In this document: positions 1 to 11,119 of the stretch, piece after piece
Layout: every line of letters starts with the position of its first letter
Position numbering within the stretch: the first letter of the stretch is position 1
Assembly (NCBI GenBank): GCA_009760855.2
Contig: WPIO01000099.1
Coordinates: 248,501-312,500 of the forward strand
Length of the DNA: 64,000 nt
DNA from: Cristatella mucedo
Taxonomy: Eukaryota; Bryozoa; Phylactolaemata; Cristatellidae
Direction: 5' to 3'
Made by a program: the position numbers and the translations under genes
Notes under the pieces: model-generated
The model's database searches: none
What the model was told of the DNA's origin: nothing
What the model saw: only the letters and a program-made list of their open reading frames with translations

Positions 1-229
1 TTCTCGGAATTCGTTGAGACGTCGTCCGCCCTGAGCTCGCCATGCTCCAACGGGACGGTCGAGGTGTACGACGGCGGTACGTCGGACAGCGAGATGATGC
101 GAAAGGAGTGCTTCAACGCGCCGGCCGCTCTCGTCACCCGCTCGTCGCGCCTAGTGGTGCGCATCGTGACCGTGCCCACCACCATGTCGCTCACTTTCTC
201 GCTGACGTACACCAAGCTGTACGCCAACG
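1..229 (+). CDS. exon: CUB domain, C-terminal half
   Basis: The exon is open from base 1 in frame 1 and ends before a GTGAGC donor at 230. The translation contains a cysteine followed by NGTVEVYDGG and later KECFNAP. This is the pattern around the third and fourth cysteines of CUB domains, where C-x(5-8)-(V/I)EVYDG is typical. It then runs through the final strands (LTFSLTYTKLY). The N-terminal half of the domain lies outside the window. The exon ends in phase 1, which fits the next exon. Confidence 0.7.
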
Positions 230-2810
230 GTGAGCCTCGCTATCGAGCCGAGTCTATCGGGCAAGGCGCCCGCTCGCTCGCTCATTGGCTGCTGCACTGG
301 TGCCGCAGCAGCAGCAGCGAAAAAGCTCGCTGGCGCCAAATCTCCGGCCGACTTTGAATCCGGTCTTCTGCCGTCTAGCGAGTGAGAACGAAATGGTGCA
401 CGCTCTATGCCATCCGTCAGCTTTCTGCTTCAAATTTAGATGGCTGCGAGGGGAAATTCAAATGCGACGACGGCCATTGTATCTCTCGAAGGCTTGAATG
501 CAATGGCAGAATGAACTGTAAGGACAACTCGGATGAGTACTGCCAACTGGATGGCTCTCAAGGTGAGAACAGTGCGGTGTCGCCATCCTCATTTAAAAGA
601 AGATAATTCATTTTTATAGCATTCTAAGAGAACTTAATCCTTATTCAGGCGCTTCACATACGCCACGGGGCTCGAGCCCACAAACTCGGCCAGACCTTGG
701 TTTCGGCGAGCTCCTTAACCGCTGAGTCGAACCAACCTTGACCTTAGTCGGGGCGAGTACTTTAACCAATGGGCTAAACTGTTGAAATAGTTTTAGGCGA
801 AGCTTAAGTGGGAGCTGGAGGAAGACATTTAGAGTTACTACTGCCCTGTTACAGTGCCGGCCTCAAAGCAGATCAAAGAGCCAGAGGACACCACCCATCT
901 AGCGTGCGGCTGGAGTAAAAGGATTAGCTCTTCTAATAGGCGCTGCTGTCGTGCGACAATCACTTTGAGCTCGGAATGTAGGTGTCGTCTTCGACGGCTG
1001 CCTAAACTTGGAAAGATTTTTTAAGCAGACTAATCCCACAGCTAGCCATCATGTCCAATCCCTATCGAAGATTAGGAACTGCCATCCACGGTTTCAAGAA
1101 AAACTTTTTAACTAGTACGTTGGTTCTGTCTCGGATAGATTATTGCAGTTCCCTCTTCGATGGGCTCTCAAAAAGACAATAGGCCACTGCAGTTGGTGAT
1201 GAATGTGGCTGAAAGGCTAATTTACAAACCACAGAGGTTTAATCTTGTGCCTTCTTTGCTGGAAGAGCTTGGATAGCTGCTGGTTGATCATTGGATACAG
1301 AGCAAGCTGCTTACGTTAACCCACAAGGCCTGCCACGGCTTGGTTCCTCCGTACCTAGCTGAACTGTTGCACCAGTTTTAGCCTTCTCGTGACCTCATAC
1401 CCTGTATGGACAGTAAGTTTGGTGTTCCGTTTCTCGGCTTAAAAGGGGTTAATAACAAAATATTTTGCTCTGCTGATGATATACTGTGGAACTCACTTTT
1501 AGTTCTTACGAAAGGACATCTGCTATCCTACTGCCGACTACGGCACATCCTTTTAAGCTGTCCTGAGCTGCTAATTCCACGCTACTCATTGCATAAAATG
1601 CTCTTCTAACTCAGATATGCTTCTCATTTTCTCTTTGCTATGTAGGACGAAGTCTGTTGACTGCCAAATGTTTACTCACAGCCGCTTAGGCTGTGAGTGT
1701 GCTATTCAAAACTCTCCTGCGTAACACCCACGTAGTCTTTGTGTTCGTGATACCTGAGCCCAGCAGCCTTCGGCCCTGACAACAAGCGTTGGCCCGATCT
1801 CGCTGAGGTCTGACTCGCGTAAGTGCTTCAAGCGGCTCTCCTGTCGCCTCTCGCTGGCCGGCTCTGAAGCGCTGGCTGTGCCACCAGCCCTGACGGCATC
1901 GAGCACTGGGTCGTGCCACGAGTGGTCATCACGAAGCTGCGATAGTTCGCCAGGCTAGTGGAAGGCCGCACTTGGGCGGCCCAGCCTGCTTAGTGCAGGG
2001 TCAGCCACTGCCTGGCCGCGGACAGATTCGCCACTCAGGGAGTCACTTCCTGACCACGGGTCTTGACCTGTCGTTCCGGACGGCGGTTCGTGCACCGAGC
2101 GAGCCTGGACGCACTGCCAGTGGCTGCTGCCAGGAGTCGGTTATACCCTGGAACGGTTACCAGCTGTCGCCTACGCTCGCAGAGGCAGAGACCGTTTGCC
2201 ACGTGCTGAGCCACTGCCGGCCGATGCTGCATGCAACTACGGTTCGACACAACCTGGTTCTGGGCCGCCTAATCGGAGCTCTTCCGGCCGCCGAGCTCAA
2301 CTGTACGTCGGCAGGACGTGCCCTCCAGGTTGCCGGTGGTCTGGCTCTCAAGCCGGACTTGGTCAACGACAACTGCAATGATTGGCTAATTGCGGATGTG
2401 ACGGTGCCGTTCGAGAGCAGCGATGATGCTCTGACTATGGCACCCCGTAACTATGCAGCCTTCACCCGGTCTTTCCTGACTGCTGACTACCGATCGGCAG
2501 TGGTGAGGCCCTTCGTGGTCGGGGATATCGGCAGCCGGTGGCCGAACAATGAAGCTTGCCTGGAAGATCTCGGCATCGCATGCGTTGAGAAGACGGCATT
2601 AAGGCGGCACTGCATCTCCGACGCCATTACCGGCTCGGAAGCCGTGTGGTCCATGTTTTGAACCGCGAGGCCCGGGTAGCACGCTCGACCCCCGTAGGGC
2701 AGGGCACAGCTTGCCAATGTATGCATACTAGTTCAAAATCTTTTTCTCAATAACATTATATATATATATGTATATATACATAAATATATGTATATACATG
2801 TGTGTAAATT

Positions 2811-2846
<36 letters not shown>

Positions 2847-5800
2847 TATATGCGTATGTATAGTGACCGAGGTCAGTTTGCCGCTAGCCCGATTGCCAAA
2901 TAATCTCACAGTGAGCGGGAAACGAGCCCAATATTTATTCAAACTCCACATAAGTTTTCGCTTAACCGAGACCTGGCTGAAATCGACGGACTACCCTATT
3001 ATAAGGAAAACCACTTGGGCAGGCTTTTCCTTCTTTCACACTCCTACATCAATCACAATTGGTTTAGGAGTCAAAATTGTCTCGCTCCTCCCTCAATTTC
3101 AAACCGTTGGCAGTCCTCTCCCATCAGTCGTTTGAGTCACGTGGCTTGAGTTTCTCCGATAACATGCTGCCATTGGGGGCATTAATGTATCACCCCTAGA
3201 TACCAAGTCCTCCTTTATCTCAGATTTCTCTGATCTCATTTCAATTTTGCGTGCAAAAAATTGATCTTTCCTCGTTAGGATGATTTTAACATTCATTTTG
3301 ATAATGTTACCGACACCTTAAGTGCCGAATTTCGTGCACTGACTCTTTTCCACTAGTGGCTCTTGTGCATGACCCTACTCACAGCAAGGGTCACATGCTC
3401 AACCAAATTTTCTCCTTCGACTGTATGCTATCATGACTTGTTATTACGAAATTCAGCTTATCTGACCGCATGCAGCTTTCATTCAGTCTACCGTGTTTGT
3501 CCTCCTCCACATTTAAAGTCACCTGCCACTCGCAAAAGCTCGGCGCAGCACTACAAGATTTCGTGCACCACCTCAATGTCTAAAATCAAGAATCGATATA
3601 AATAATGCAATAATAGCATAGTACTCTCCCTCTTGCCTTTGTGATCGCCGAGCACAATCTAGGCTTTCACTTCTATGCAGATGGCACTGAGTGGTACTTT
3701 TGCTTTGATCCCTTTGACGGGTCGCAGCACCTGCCTGCCTGCCTATTCAGCCACCATTTGCTCCTTCAACACTCCTCTATGGAACCACGAACCCCTCAAT
3801 ATCTCTTCATATTGCAGTCCCACCATGAACTAAATTGAAATGCTTTGGCGATCAGCTTTTACTCACTGAAAATGTTAAACTCGATTAAGGGTATGGCGAC
3901 TACCCTCAATGACTCAATAACCCTTGACACTCGGCGGCTCGATTGCATCGTTTCCGTCTTTGATAAAGGTTCGTCTGCTGCGGTCAGCTTTCCGTTATTG
4001 TCTGCGAACTTTTCACTTTCCGTTCTGGTGTGTATAGCTCGTCTATTTGTGCATGATTACAATCGCGTTACTAGACCGAGGTCTAACTAATCAGTGGCTA
4101 CGAGCGTTTGATTGTTTGCTTTTGCATGCTGGCCTAAGTACGTAATGTAATGTACCTCCGTCTGTAACAGAGCAAAGCTATAAAGCACGTGGTTGGCGAC
4201 AGAATTGCATTAACTTATTTGCTTTCGCATGCTTTATACCGTGCATGTCACTGGCATTAGGGATTGATTCATTTGCAAGTGACTGTTAAAGCACCCGGCG
4301 AGTATTTAGATTCTTTTACAGTGCATACGGCCTATTATTTGTCATCAACTGTCCTCTATGTCGTTCATGTGTGTGTTGACACCGTGCAAGTTATCGGGGA
4401 GTGCTGAAATTCTCTTACTCGGTGCCTTAATGTGCCTTATGAGCACTTTCTCCACTCTTAGACTTACTCGTGGTAATATGTAATAACATTAGGTATTTTC
4501 GCAGCGTCTCGAGTGCTAAATCTCAGGGACTCGGGGGCCAGTCTCTCAACTCGTTGTCAGGGAAGCGAAAAAAACAGAGTTTTCTACGAGCCAAACTTGC
4601 GGTGGCTACTTACGACGCTCCACCACGCGAGTAGGCGCGAGTAAGTGAACAACGTCATACCTCAAAGTCTTAGGGCGTACTCACGTCAAAGGCCATCTAT
4701 GGCTGGACCACGATGGTCTATAGGCTAGGTAACTGTGGCTGTGTCGCAGCGCGACCGTAAGACCTCGACTGAGCTCGGTTTAAAAAGCTTCTGCAACGGT
4801 CTCTGCGAGGCCTCGCACAAGGAATGACGGCACTTTTTTTCTAGCTAATTCGGGCCGATCGTGAGCAGTCGGTCTCCGCTGCCTTGCACCATGCCCTGCA
4901 CAAGAAACTGCGTTCAGCGTGACTTTTAGCATTAATAATGGAAGTAAATGGCGCAGCGTCTTCTCGAGCGTTGCGGCAACGCAGGGTAGCGCTGCGAACC
5001 TCGGCGACAGTCGACACTCTCGATTAGACTGAGGGTCCTTACCTGTATCCTCTCATTTAACACCAATAATAATTATAATAATTATAGGTTTGCATAGCAC
5101 CCTCAGAGAACTTGATCTCGTTCGAGGCACTCCGAAAGAGCTACACAGGAAGCACGACCCACGGTTAGGGTTTCGTCTCGCGCCGCTCGCTTAAACCTAC
5201 TTCCCCCGTCTGCGTTGCCCAGAACTCCACTCATTTTACGACCACGAGAACGAGGCGAGCTCGACGCGCGAGCGAGGCGCAGCGCCGACTGGCGGTGGCA
5301 CTTTGCCACCTCCTGCTTGCACGCGCTGGCTCGCCTCGCGCGGCGGCGCACGCCGCCGAACGCGCGCTGCTCCTCACTCGATTCGCCACGCCGCTGAGCG
5401 CCGGTGGGGTGGGGCGGGCCGGACGTTGCAGGTGACGGTGAGCCTGCGGTGCCGTGGAAGTATGGCCTCATCCTGGGCATATCTGCCGGCGCCACGCTGC
5501 TGTTCATCACGGGCGTGCTCATGCGCGGAGCTTGGCTTGAGTACCGCCGCCGCGGCGGCGGCGACGCCGGGTTGCAACGTCGCGCCACCGAGCGCGCCGG
5601 CTCGATCAGGGCGCTCCGCCCCTACCGAACGGCTGCCGACGCGAGCAAAGCGTTTGGCGGCGGCGGCGGCGGCGGCGCGTCCTCGACGTCCGACCGGGCG
5701 CTGCTCTGCCGCGACGACAGCAGACAGACGCAGTGCTCCGGCTGCGCCGGCGTCGCCGCTGCGCGCCGTCACGCGCCGCTCGTCGTGCGCAGCCAGACGA

Positions 5801-6621
5801 CCGAGAGCTCGCTCACCGAGCAGACGCTGCTGTCAGCGTGCACATCTATCGTGCCGCAGACGCTGCATCCACCGCGGAGCGGCGGCTGCAGCGGCTGCGG
5901 CGGCTGCGGCACGGTGACGACGCCGCCATTCGTCTCGCCCGGAGCGTCGATCGACGAGGAGGTGCGAAGCGGCGGCGGCGGCGACGTGGACGACGAAGAT
6001 GACGAAAGCGATCGCCGCGAGGCGTTCGCCGTCGACTCACCGAACCGGCGAACCGGCACCGCCGTCTCCGCGGCGCCGCGAATCCGCGTCGGCGCCGTCC
6101 GCACGCCCTCGACGCCGAGCCGCTGCTGCGGCTCCGCGACGCCGACGGCGGCCGCGGCACGGCCGCGGCCGCCGCCGCCAGGGCGCTGTCCGCTCGCCGT
6201 GGCAGACGACGTGGACGAGGCCTCCGAAACGCCGCACGCTGCGGCTTGTGGGTGCTGCGGCCAGCCCGGCGGCGGCAGCCGCGGCGATGCCTCGCTCGCT
6301 CTATCGCTGCCGCTCGAAGCCGCCGTCTATGCGGCGGCGGCGGCGGCCAGGGTCACCGCGGAGCGGCACGTCGCGCCGAGCGGGTCGCGCTCTCCTCCTC
6401 CGAGCGTCGCCTCCTCCTCCGTCGCGCGAGCCCCGCGTGGACGCCTCGGCGCGAGCTGCGGCGCTCGCTCGGTCGACGTTCACGCACAGCAGGTGCGCTC
6501 CGCCGCCGCCGCCGCTGCCGCCGCCGCCGAGCCGAGTCGAGTGAGACGGCAGAGACCGTTGGCCCGCGAAGCTCGCGTCTACGACCTGAGCCCGACTGAC
6601 GGCGAAGAGGCGGTCCTGTGA
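1..6621 (+). CDS. CUB-LDLa transmembrane protein, Neto/LEV-10-like (3' part of gene)
   Basis: This is the C-terminal part of a single-pass membrane protein; its 5' exons lie left of the window. Three exons are supported: 1-229, 440-562 and 5432-6621, all joined in phase 1 with GT-AG borders. Domains in order are the second half of a CUB domain, one LDL-receptor class A module, a short linker, one hydrophobic membrane segment (YGLILGISAGATLLFITGVL) and a cytoplasmic tail of about 370 residues rich in Ala, Arg, Gly and Ser. CUB followed by a single LDLa and a membrane span is the layout of Neto proteins (auxiliary subunits of kainate-type glutamate receptors) and of nematode LEV-10 (acetylcholine receptor clustering). 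Assignment to that group is inferred from architecture, because the tail has no motif I recognise. It could instead be another CUB/LDLa receptor. The stop is TGA at 6619-6621. Confidence 0.72.
440..562 (+). CDS. exon: LDL-receptor class A module
   Basis: The exon follows an AATTTAG acceptor and precedes a GTGAGA donor at 563. It encodes DGCEGKFKCDDGHCIS and continues to CKDNSDEYCQLDG. All six LDLa cysteines are present, as is the acidic calcium cage (D..SDE), so the module should fold. The exon is 123 bases and takes up phase 1 and leaves phase 1, making the module a symmetric, shufflable exon as is usual for LDLa domains. Confidence 0.88.
603..785 (-). repeat. SINE B copy (tRNA-derived, LINE I tail), decayed
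   Basis: Read on the minus strand, this has a tRNA-like head (A-box region near 730, B-box like GGGCTCGAGCCCC near 670). It then has the tail motif with GCGCCTGAAT and a stretch ending in a GCGCTATA-like box near 620. A second partial head (736-785) suggests two overlapping insertions. It lies in the intron between the LDLa and membrane exons. Confidence 0.65.
845..1740 (+). mobile_element. LINE family II fragment (reverse transcriptase C-terminal part and 3' tail)
   Basis: A decayed copy in several frames matches other copies here (20590-21460, 52010-52690). Shared elements include a region decoding to SRLDYCxSLFxGL, then AERLIYKPQRF, an HLVPPYLAELLHQF-like stretch and LWNSL. This is the conserved C-terminal region that follows the reverse transcriptase in L2/CR1-type LINEs. 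The 3' UTR (1600-1735) has the family signature around GCTTAGGCTGTGAGTG. Stops and indels break it throughout. Confidence 0.7.
1757..2730 (+). mobile_element. R2/NeSL-like LINE fragment with restriction-like endonuclease
   Basis: An open frame at 1972-2661 (229 codons, no ATG needed) encodes the C-terminus of a site-specific-type non-LTR element. It contains the zinc-knuckle tail ETVCHVLSHC (residues 73-82, with CC at 52-53 as the likely first pair). It also has KPDLV (127-131) and IADVTVPFE (140-148), which together are the PD-(D/E) core of the restriction-like endonuclease. The frame ends at TGA 2659-2661, with about 70 bases of GC-rich 3' sequence after it. The reverse transcriptase domain is absent, so this is a 5'-truncated copy. 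The frame is intact over its length, which suggests a fairly young insertion. Confidence 0.75.
2752..2862. repeat. AT-rich (TA/TATG)n microsatellite
   Basis: About 110 bases of alternating TA with TATG and TATATACA interruptions, just downstream of the R2-like fragment. Confidence 0.95.
2866..3840 (+). mobile_element. LINE family I fragment with APE endonuclease region
   Basis: Pieces in shifted frames decode to LTETWLKSTDY and GFSFFHTP, then DDFNIHFDNVTDTLSAEFRAL, then HSKGHMLNQIFSFD and SDRMQLSFSLP. These are the order and motifs of the apurinic-like (APE) endonuclease at the N-terminus of L2/CR1-type LINE ORF2. At about 3640 it jumps to the reverse-transcriptase motif C area (GFHFYADGTEWYFCFDP, normally YxDDTQLY). 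The stretch between endonuclease and motif C is therefore deleted and the catalytic DD is lost. This is a dead copy. Confidence 0.7.
3841..5055. other. intron sequence, nothing recognised
   Basis: Intronic stretch before the membrane exon. There are no long open frames, tandem arrays or repeat tails I can name, apart from weak hints of a decayed LINE 3' end around 4360-4450. Confidence 0.5.
5058..5140 (-). repeat. LINE I/SINE B 3' tail remnant
   Basis: A short minus-strand tail: (AAT)n-like end, then GCACCCTCAGAGAACTTGAT and a GAGGCACT box, the mirror of the family I tail. Confidence 0.6.
5432..6621 (+). CDS. exon: membrane span and cytoplasmic tail
   Basis: The terminal exon follows the acceptor GTTGCAG; its phase matches the LDLa exon. 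The first residues (GDGEPAVPWK) lead directly into a span of about 20 hydrophobic residues, then a basic stop-transfer stretch (RGAWLEYRRR). The tail carries an eight-glycine run, an acidic patch (DDEDDESD), several alanine runs and CSGC/CGGC/CCGQ cysteine clusters, ending in TDGEEAVL. The polypyrimidine tract before the acceptor is weak, so the exact 5' border is less certain than the reading frame. The exon is strongly GC-rich, which creates long false ORFs on both strands. Confidence 0.68.
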
Positions 6622-7540
6622 GCCTCGCGAGGCCTGCCTGCAGGGGGCGCAGCACGCCTCGCAGCCGCGCACGAGCGGCCCCGGCGTATCCGGCACGCCC
6701 GGTAGATGGCGCCACGATAAATGCTCGCCTGCGTTCGCATTCGCAAAGTCGCATGCGGAAGCCACGCGCCGCCGAGGCCGCGCAGCGGGGCAGCTTTGTC
6801 GTTGCAGCGCCGCCGCCTGCGCGGCCGCCGAGAGAGTGGCCGGTGCGTTCCGCTCGAACTCGGTAGCGGTGTCCTGTACAGCGCACGCTACCGCGTACAA
6901 CGCGACGCTTTAAGCCCGAGTCTGAAAGATACCGCTTGAGCTGCAGCCCGGTAGCTATCTAAAACGCCTACGCGTCGCCGCCATGGTTTGCAAGTGCGCT
7001 GCGAGGCTCTGAAAAAATGGCGTCGGTGGAGCTCAAAATCCGCGAGACGACCGAGTGGCTCACGAAGAAGCTGCTGCTGCTGCAGCTGCAGCAGAAGCCG
7101 TACGTTCACCCGGAAAGACAATTTTCTGGTTGCCGCGCTGGCGCGCTTATAAGTCTAAGCATTTCGCATGGCGTAACTTTATGGGCTCGTGCGTGGTGAC
7201 ACAATTCATAGTATCGCTAGTCGATTGACATGCGTCCTTCCTGGCCTGTGCGAAGTGCCTAGAAAGATATTTAGATCTCTCGGGACGCTGTGTTATATCT
7301 CATCGTTATCTGTATATTATCTATAGATCTACATCTTTATATATCTATCTTTATATAATATATTTACCTCATTGTTATTATCATTTTCCGTTTTCCATAA
7401 GTGTAGCACCTGCCGGTCAGATTCGGATCGCCGTAAGTTTAGCCTCTGGCCAGCTTTAAATCCTTCATAAACCGTACGTTCAGTTCATTTGCTCTCAAGC
7501 CATGAACTCACTTCCGTCAGACGTCACGTTGTGCCCGGAA
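6622..7540. other. 3' flank of the CUB-LDLa gene
   Basis: GC-rich up to about 7200, including a CTG/CAG-rich patch at 7070-7095, then AT-rich. No canonical AATAAA signal is evident close to the stop, so the transcript end is not fixed. No further gene is supported. Confidence 0.4.
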
Positions 7541-8032
<492 letters not shown>

Positions 8033-9040
8033 GTCTTCTTTCCGTTATTCCGCAGTACGCAGTAGACTGCCCTACGCCAACGACTATACAACAACGCTCT
8101 ATGTACTGCTGCCGGCCAACGTCAATGCATAGGTCGCCGTCATCTTCATAGGTCGTCTTCAAAATCATATGTAGGAGCTGTAGATTAATGCTCTCCCAAC
8201 TGCATGTATGCAGAAGCAGGCAGAACACTGATGCTGGCTAACAACGGCATGTATTTTTGCAGGCGCCTACAGCGCTCTCCCCCAACGCAGCCGCTCTCTG
8301 CTCTCTGCTGGCCACTCCCACTCCCCTCGACTCCCTCCAAGCCGAGCATGCTCGTCCGCGTGGGTCAGCGGGTAGACAAAGCCGGCCAGACGACAGCTAG
8401 GGCACCGGCCGTCCCAGGGCCGCAACCACCAGCGTTCGACCTTGGGTTGGTGGAGGACGCTACCGGCCTGCCTGCCTGCACCGGCCGCCGATTGCCGGCG
8501 TGCCCAGCGATCCAGAATCGTGCACGCGCGCACGGAAGCATAAACTACAGAAGCTTCCTCTTTCTCGCCATAGCAACGTTCCGTACACGTTAATGTGCTT
8601 ACGGTGAGCTTACGGATTTCCCAGGCCTCGATTTAGCTGACTCGTGAGGTTTATGAAGAGATGAGTTTCGGCAGGGGGAGCTGAAATATGTTCGGACTAG
8701 TAGCGACCGCAGCTCAGCTGGGCTTGGAGAGACGCCGAGCGCGAGCGGTGAAAAATACGAACCGTTTTGGTTCGCGCATATTTGTGGAATCGTCAGGGCT
8801 TTACACTAGGCAACCATTTAGTTGTTATTAGTAGTATCCTTATGTGCGAATTGTCTGATTGTAAAAATGACGTGCACGCTTACCCACTATTTACTACACT
8901 TGGGTTTGCTTGCTACGGATGACCCGGACGAATGTTTGAATTCTTACGTGACCTCTTTCATTTAGTACCTGTAGATAATTGTTGCTTACCTTCTATCAGA
9001 ACTGATTAGAGAGGAACATTTCTGTGGAACTATGACATAT
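8033..9040. other. intergenic, GC-rich patch without supported gene
   Basis: 8270-8520 is GC-rich with a 129-codon open frame (8204-8593), but it has no recognisable domain and no convincing splice context. The rest shows nothing I can name. Confidence 0.4.
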
Positions 9041-9044
9041 AGGG

Positions 9045-9175
9045 ACGCCGCACTGCTCGCCCCGACCGAGGTCTGACTGAGGTCATGGGCTCGAGCCCCG
9101 GGGCATATGTGAAGCGCCTGAATAGAGATTAAGTTCTCTTGGGGCGCTATACAAATGAATTATGTATATACCATG
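9045..9175 (+). repeat. SINE B copy with LINE I-like tail
   Basis: Plus-strand copy. It has GCTCGCCCCGACC and a B-box-like GGGCTCGAGCCCC. Then comes the tail GAAGCGCCTGAATAGAG, ATTAAGTTCTCTTGGGGCGC and TATACAAATGAATTA. The tail corresponds almost base for base to the tail of the LINE I copy 1.3 kb downstream (10443-10500). Confidence 0.82.
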
Positions 9176-9484
9176 CTAGATGTAGCAGCGCTGACTGGCG
9201 GAGCCACAACTGTGCGTCAAACGTGCGCCGCGTCGGCAGGCCTGTTTACTGTATAGCTCGCATCCCCAAAAAGTACTGCTGCTCTATGTAAAAGAGACGG
9301 CTTTCTTTGAAAAGGTCTCGAAATCTGCACACCGGAGGTGCTCTTTACTTCCTATTTAAAATTGGTCGTACCTCCAGTTGGCAGAGTGCAAATCTCACCA
9401 ACAAACGAGAACCTCTCCGAAGCTCCGAGCTCTTCAGACAGCTCTAACCAAAAATTAAAATGGTAAGAGCTATAAACACGGTTA

Positions 9485-10512
9485 GGTTTGCTGCATGCAT
9501 TGATGACATCCGATCATGGATGGCAGCAAATTTTCTAAAACTAAACGATGATAAAACTAACTTACTAGTTATGGGCAAACCTAGTGTTATTCAGAAATTG
9601 GAAAGGCTGACTTTCAAAATTGGCTCTGCCAGCATATCTCCAGTTGCATCTGCTCGAAATCTAGGTGTCATATTCCAAAGCGACCTCTCGTTAGACGACC
9701 ACATCAGCTCCACTGTCAAATCAGCCTATTTTCAGCTTCATAACATTGCTAAAATTAGGGCTTGTTTAGATAAGGATACCACGTCCAAGTTGGTCCATGC
9801 ATTCGTGACATCTCGTCTCGACTTCTGCAACTCACTGCTTACTGGCCTACCAGCATGTGCGATCAGGCGATTGCAGCTGGTGCAAAACTCAGCAGCTAGG
9901 CTTGTCTGTCGTGAGCGTCGCAGTTGCCACATTACTCCACTTCTTGCCGACCTGCACTGGTTACCAGTCAAGCAACGGATTGACTTCAAGGTTTTGTCGC
10001 GCTCACTTTTAGGTCTCTTCATTCTATGGCTCCAGCCTATCTTTCAGAGATACTACCCCATCAGGCAAAGCATCGTACCACTCGCTTTTCGGAATCCAAC
10101 AGTCTAGAAATACCTCGTACAAACCTTAAATCCTTTGGAGACCGTGCATTTAGCTCGTATGCTCCCACAGCCTGGAACTCCCTCCCGACCTGCATCAGAA
10201 CATCCCCTGACCTGACCACATTTAAAAGAAACTTAAAAACATACCTATTTAGGACAGCATTTAGTGGGTCCTTGTGATTCGTCCTCGATGTGCTTATGCG
10301 TGCTGACACTGTTCATGCTGCCACTAACCACATTTGCATGCTGACCCAGTGCATGTAACCCCTAACCATGTTATTCATTTTGTTTGTTTTTCAAGCATGA
10401 TTTTACTTACAATTCTATTGCGTATCACTTTGCAGCAAATGTAAAGCGCCTAGAAAGAGATTAAGTTCTCTGAGGGCGCTTTATCAAGTGCAATATTATT
10501 ATTATTATTATT
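9485..10512 (+). mobile_element. LINE family I, 5'-truncated copy with intact 3' end
   Basis: An open frame from 9460 to 10107 decodes to [60 protein letters not shown] and [20 protein letters not shown]. These are the post-catalytic part of an L2/CR1-type reverse transcriptase and its C-terminal region. A frameshift near 10005 moves the end into another frame (10026-10277), which reads [20 protein letters not shown] and ends FRTAFSGSL. The 3' UTR ends with AAAGCGCCTAGAAAGAGATT, a GGGCGCTTTAT box and (ATT)n. It is one of the best-preserved family I copies. Confidence 0.88.
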
Positions 10513-10647
10513 AATTTATGCAGCAGTAATAGAGCTCCAGCGGATAGCATTCCGCTTGCGTGCGTACTGAAAGCCGCTCCAGCTTTGAGTGCGATATGGG
10601 AAACTTGTCTGTGGGACGACATTTTGTGGCTTTGTTGTTGAGCCACC

Positions 10648-10750
10648 GACGGCAGTACATACATACATACATACGTAAATACATACATACATGCATATAT
10701 ATATATATAAAGAGAGAGAGAGAGAGAGACAGAGAGATTAAGATATCTAG

Positions 10751-10781
<31 letters not shown>

Positions 10782-10842
10782 AATATATAGAGAGAGATTA
10801 AGAGATCTATGCATATATATATATATATATATATATACATGC

Positions 10843-10921
<79 letters not shown>

Positions 10922-10952
10922 CATACATACAGACAGACAGACATGCTAGCTT
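10648..10952. repeat. (TACA)n/(TA)n compound microsatellite
   Basis: About 300 bases of CATA, AGAG and TA repeat blocks, ending in CATA and CAGA units. Confidence 0.95.
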
Positions 10953-11119
10953 ACATATATGCACACATACACTCGGAGGATAGCCCATCATTGCCCACTG
11001 CTTGACACAAGCCCAGAGACCTGCATTGCGTAGCAGCACTTGAACACGTTCCCTCTGCGGCGTTCTGCGAGAACCGCGCCCCTTGGCGAAGAACCTAGGG
11101 GTATCGCTGTGCCGGGGTC

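Noticed and set aside
5303-6900. Arg/Ala-rich open frames on both strands around the membrane exon
   Set aside because: Shadows of the GC-rich exon at 5432-6621, which has the supported frame (membrane span and phase match).
8204-8593. 129-codon plus-strand frame
   Set aside because: No domain, and composition explained by a GC-rich patch.
10461-11039. Tyr/Ile-rich frames of up to 192 codons
   Set aside because: Translations of the TA/TACA microsatellite.
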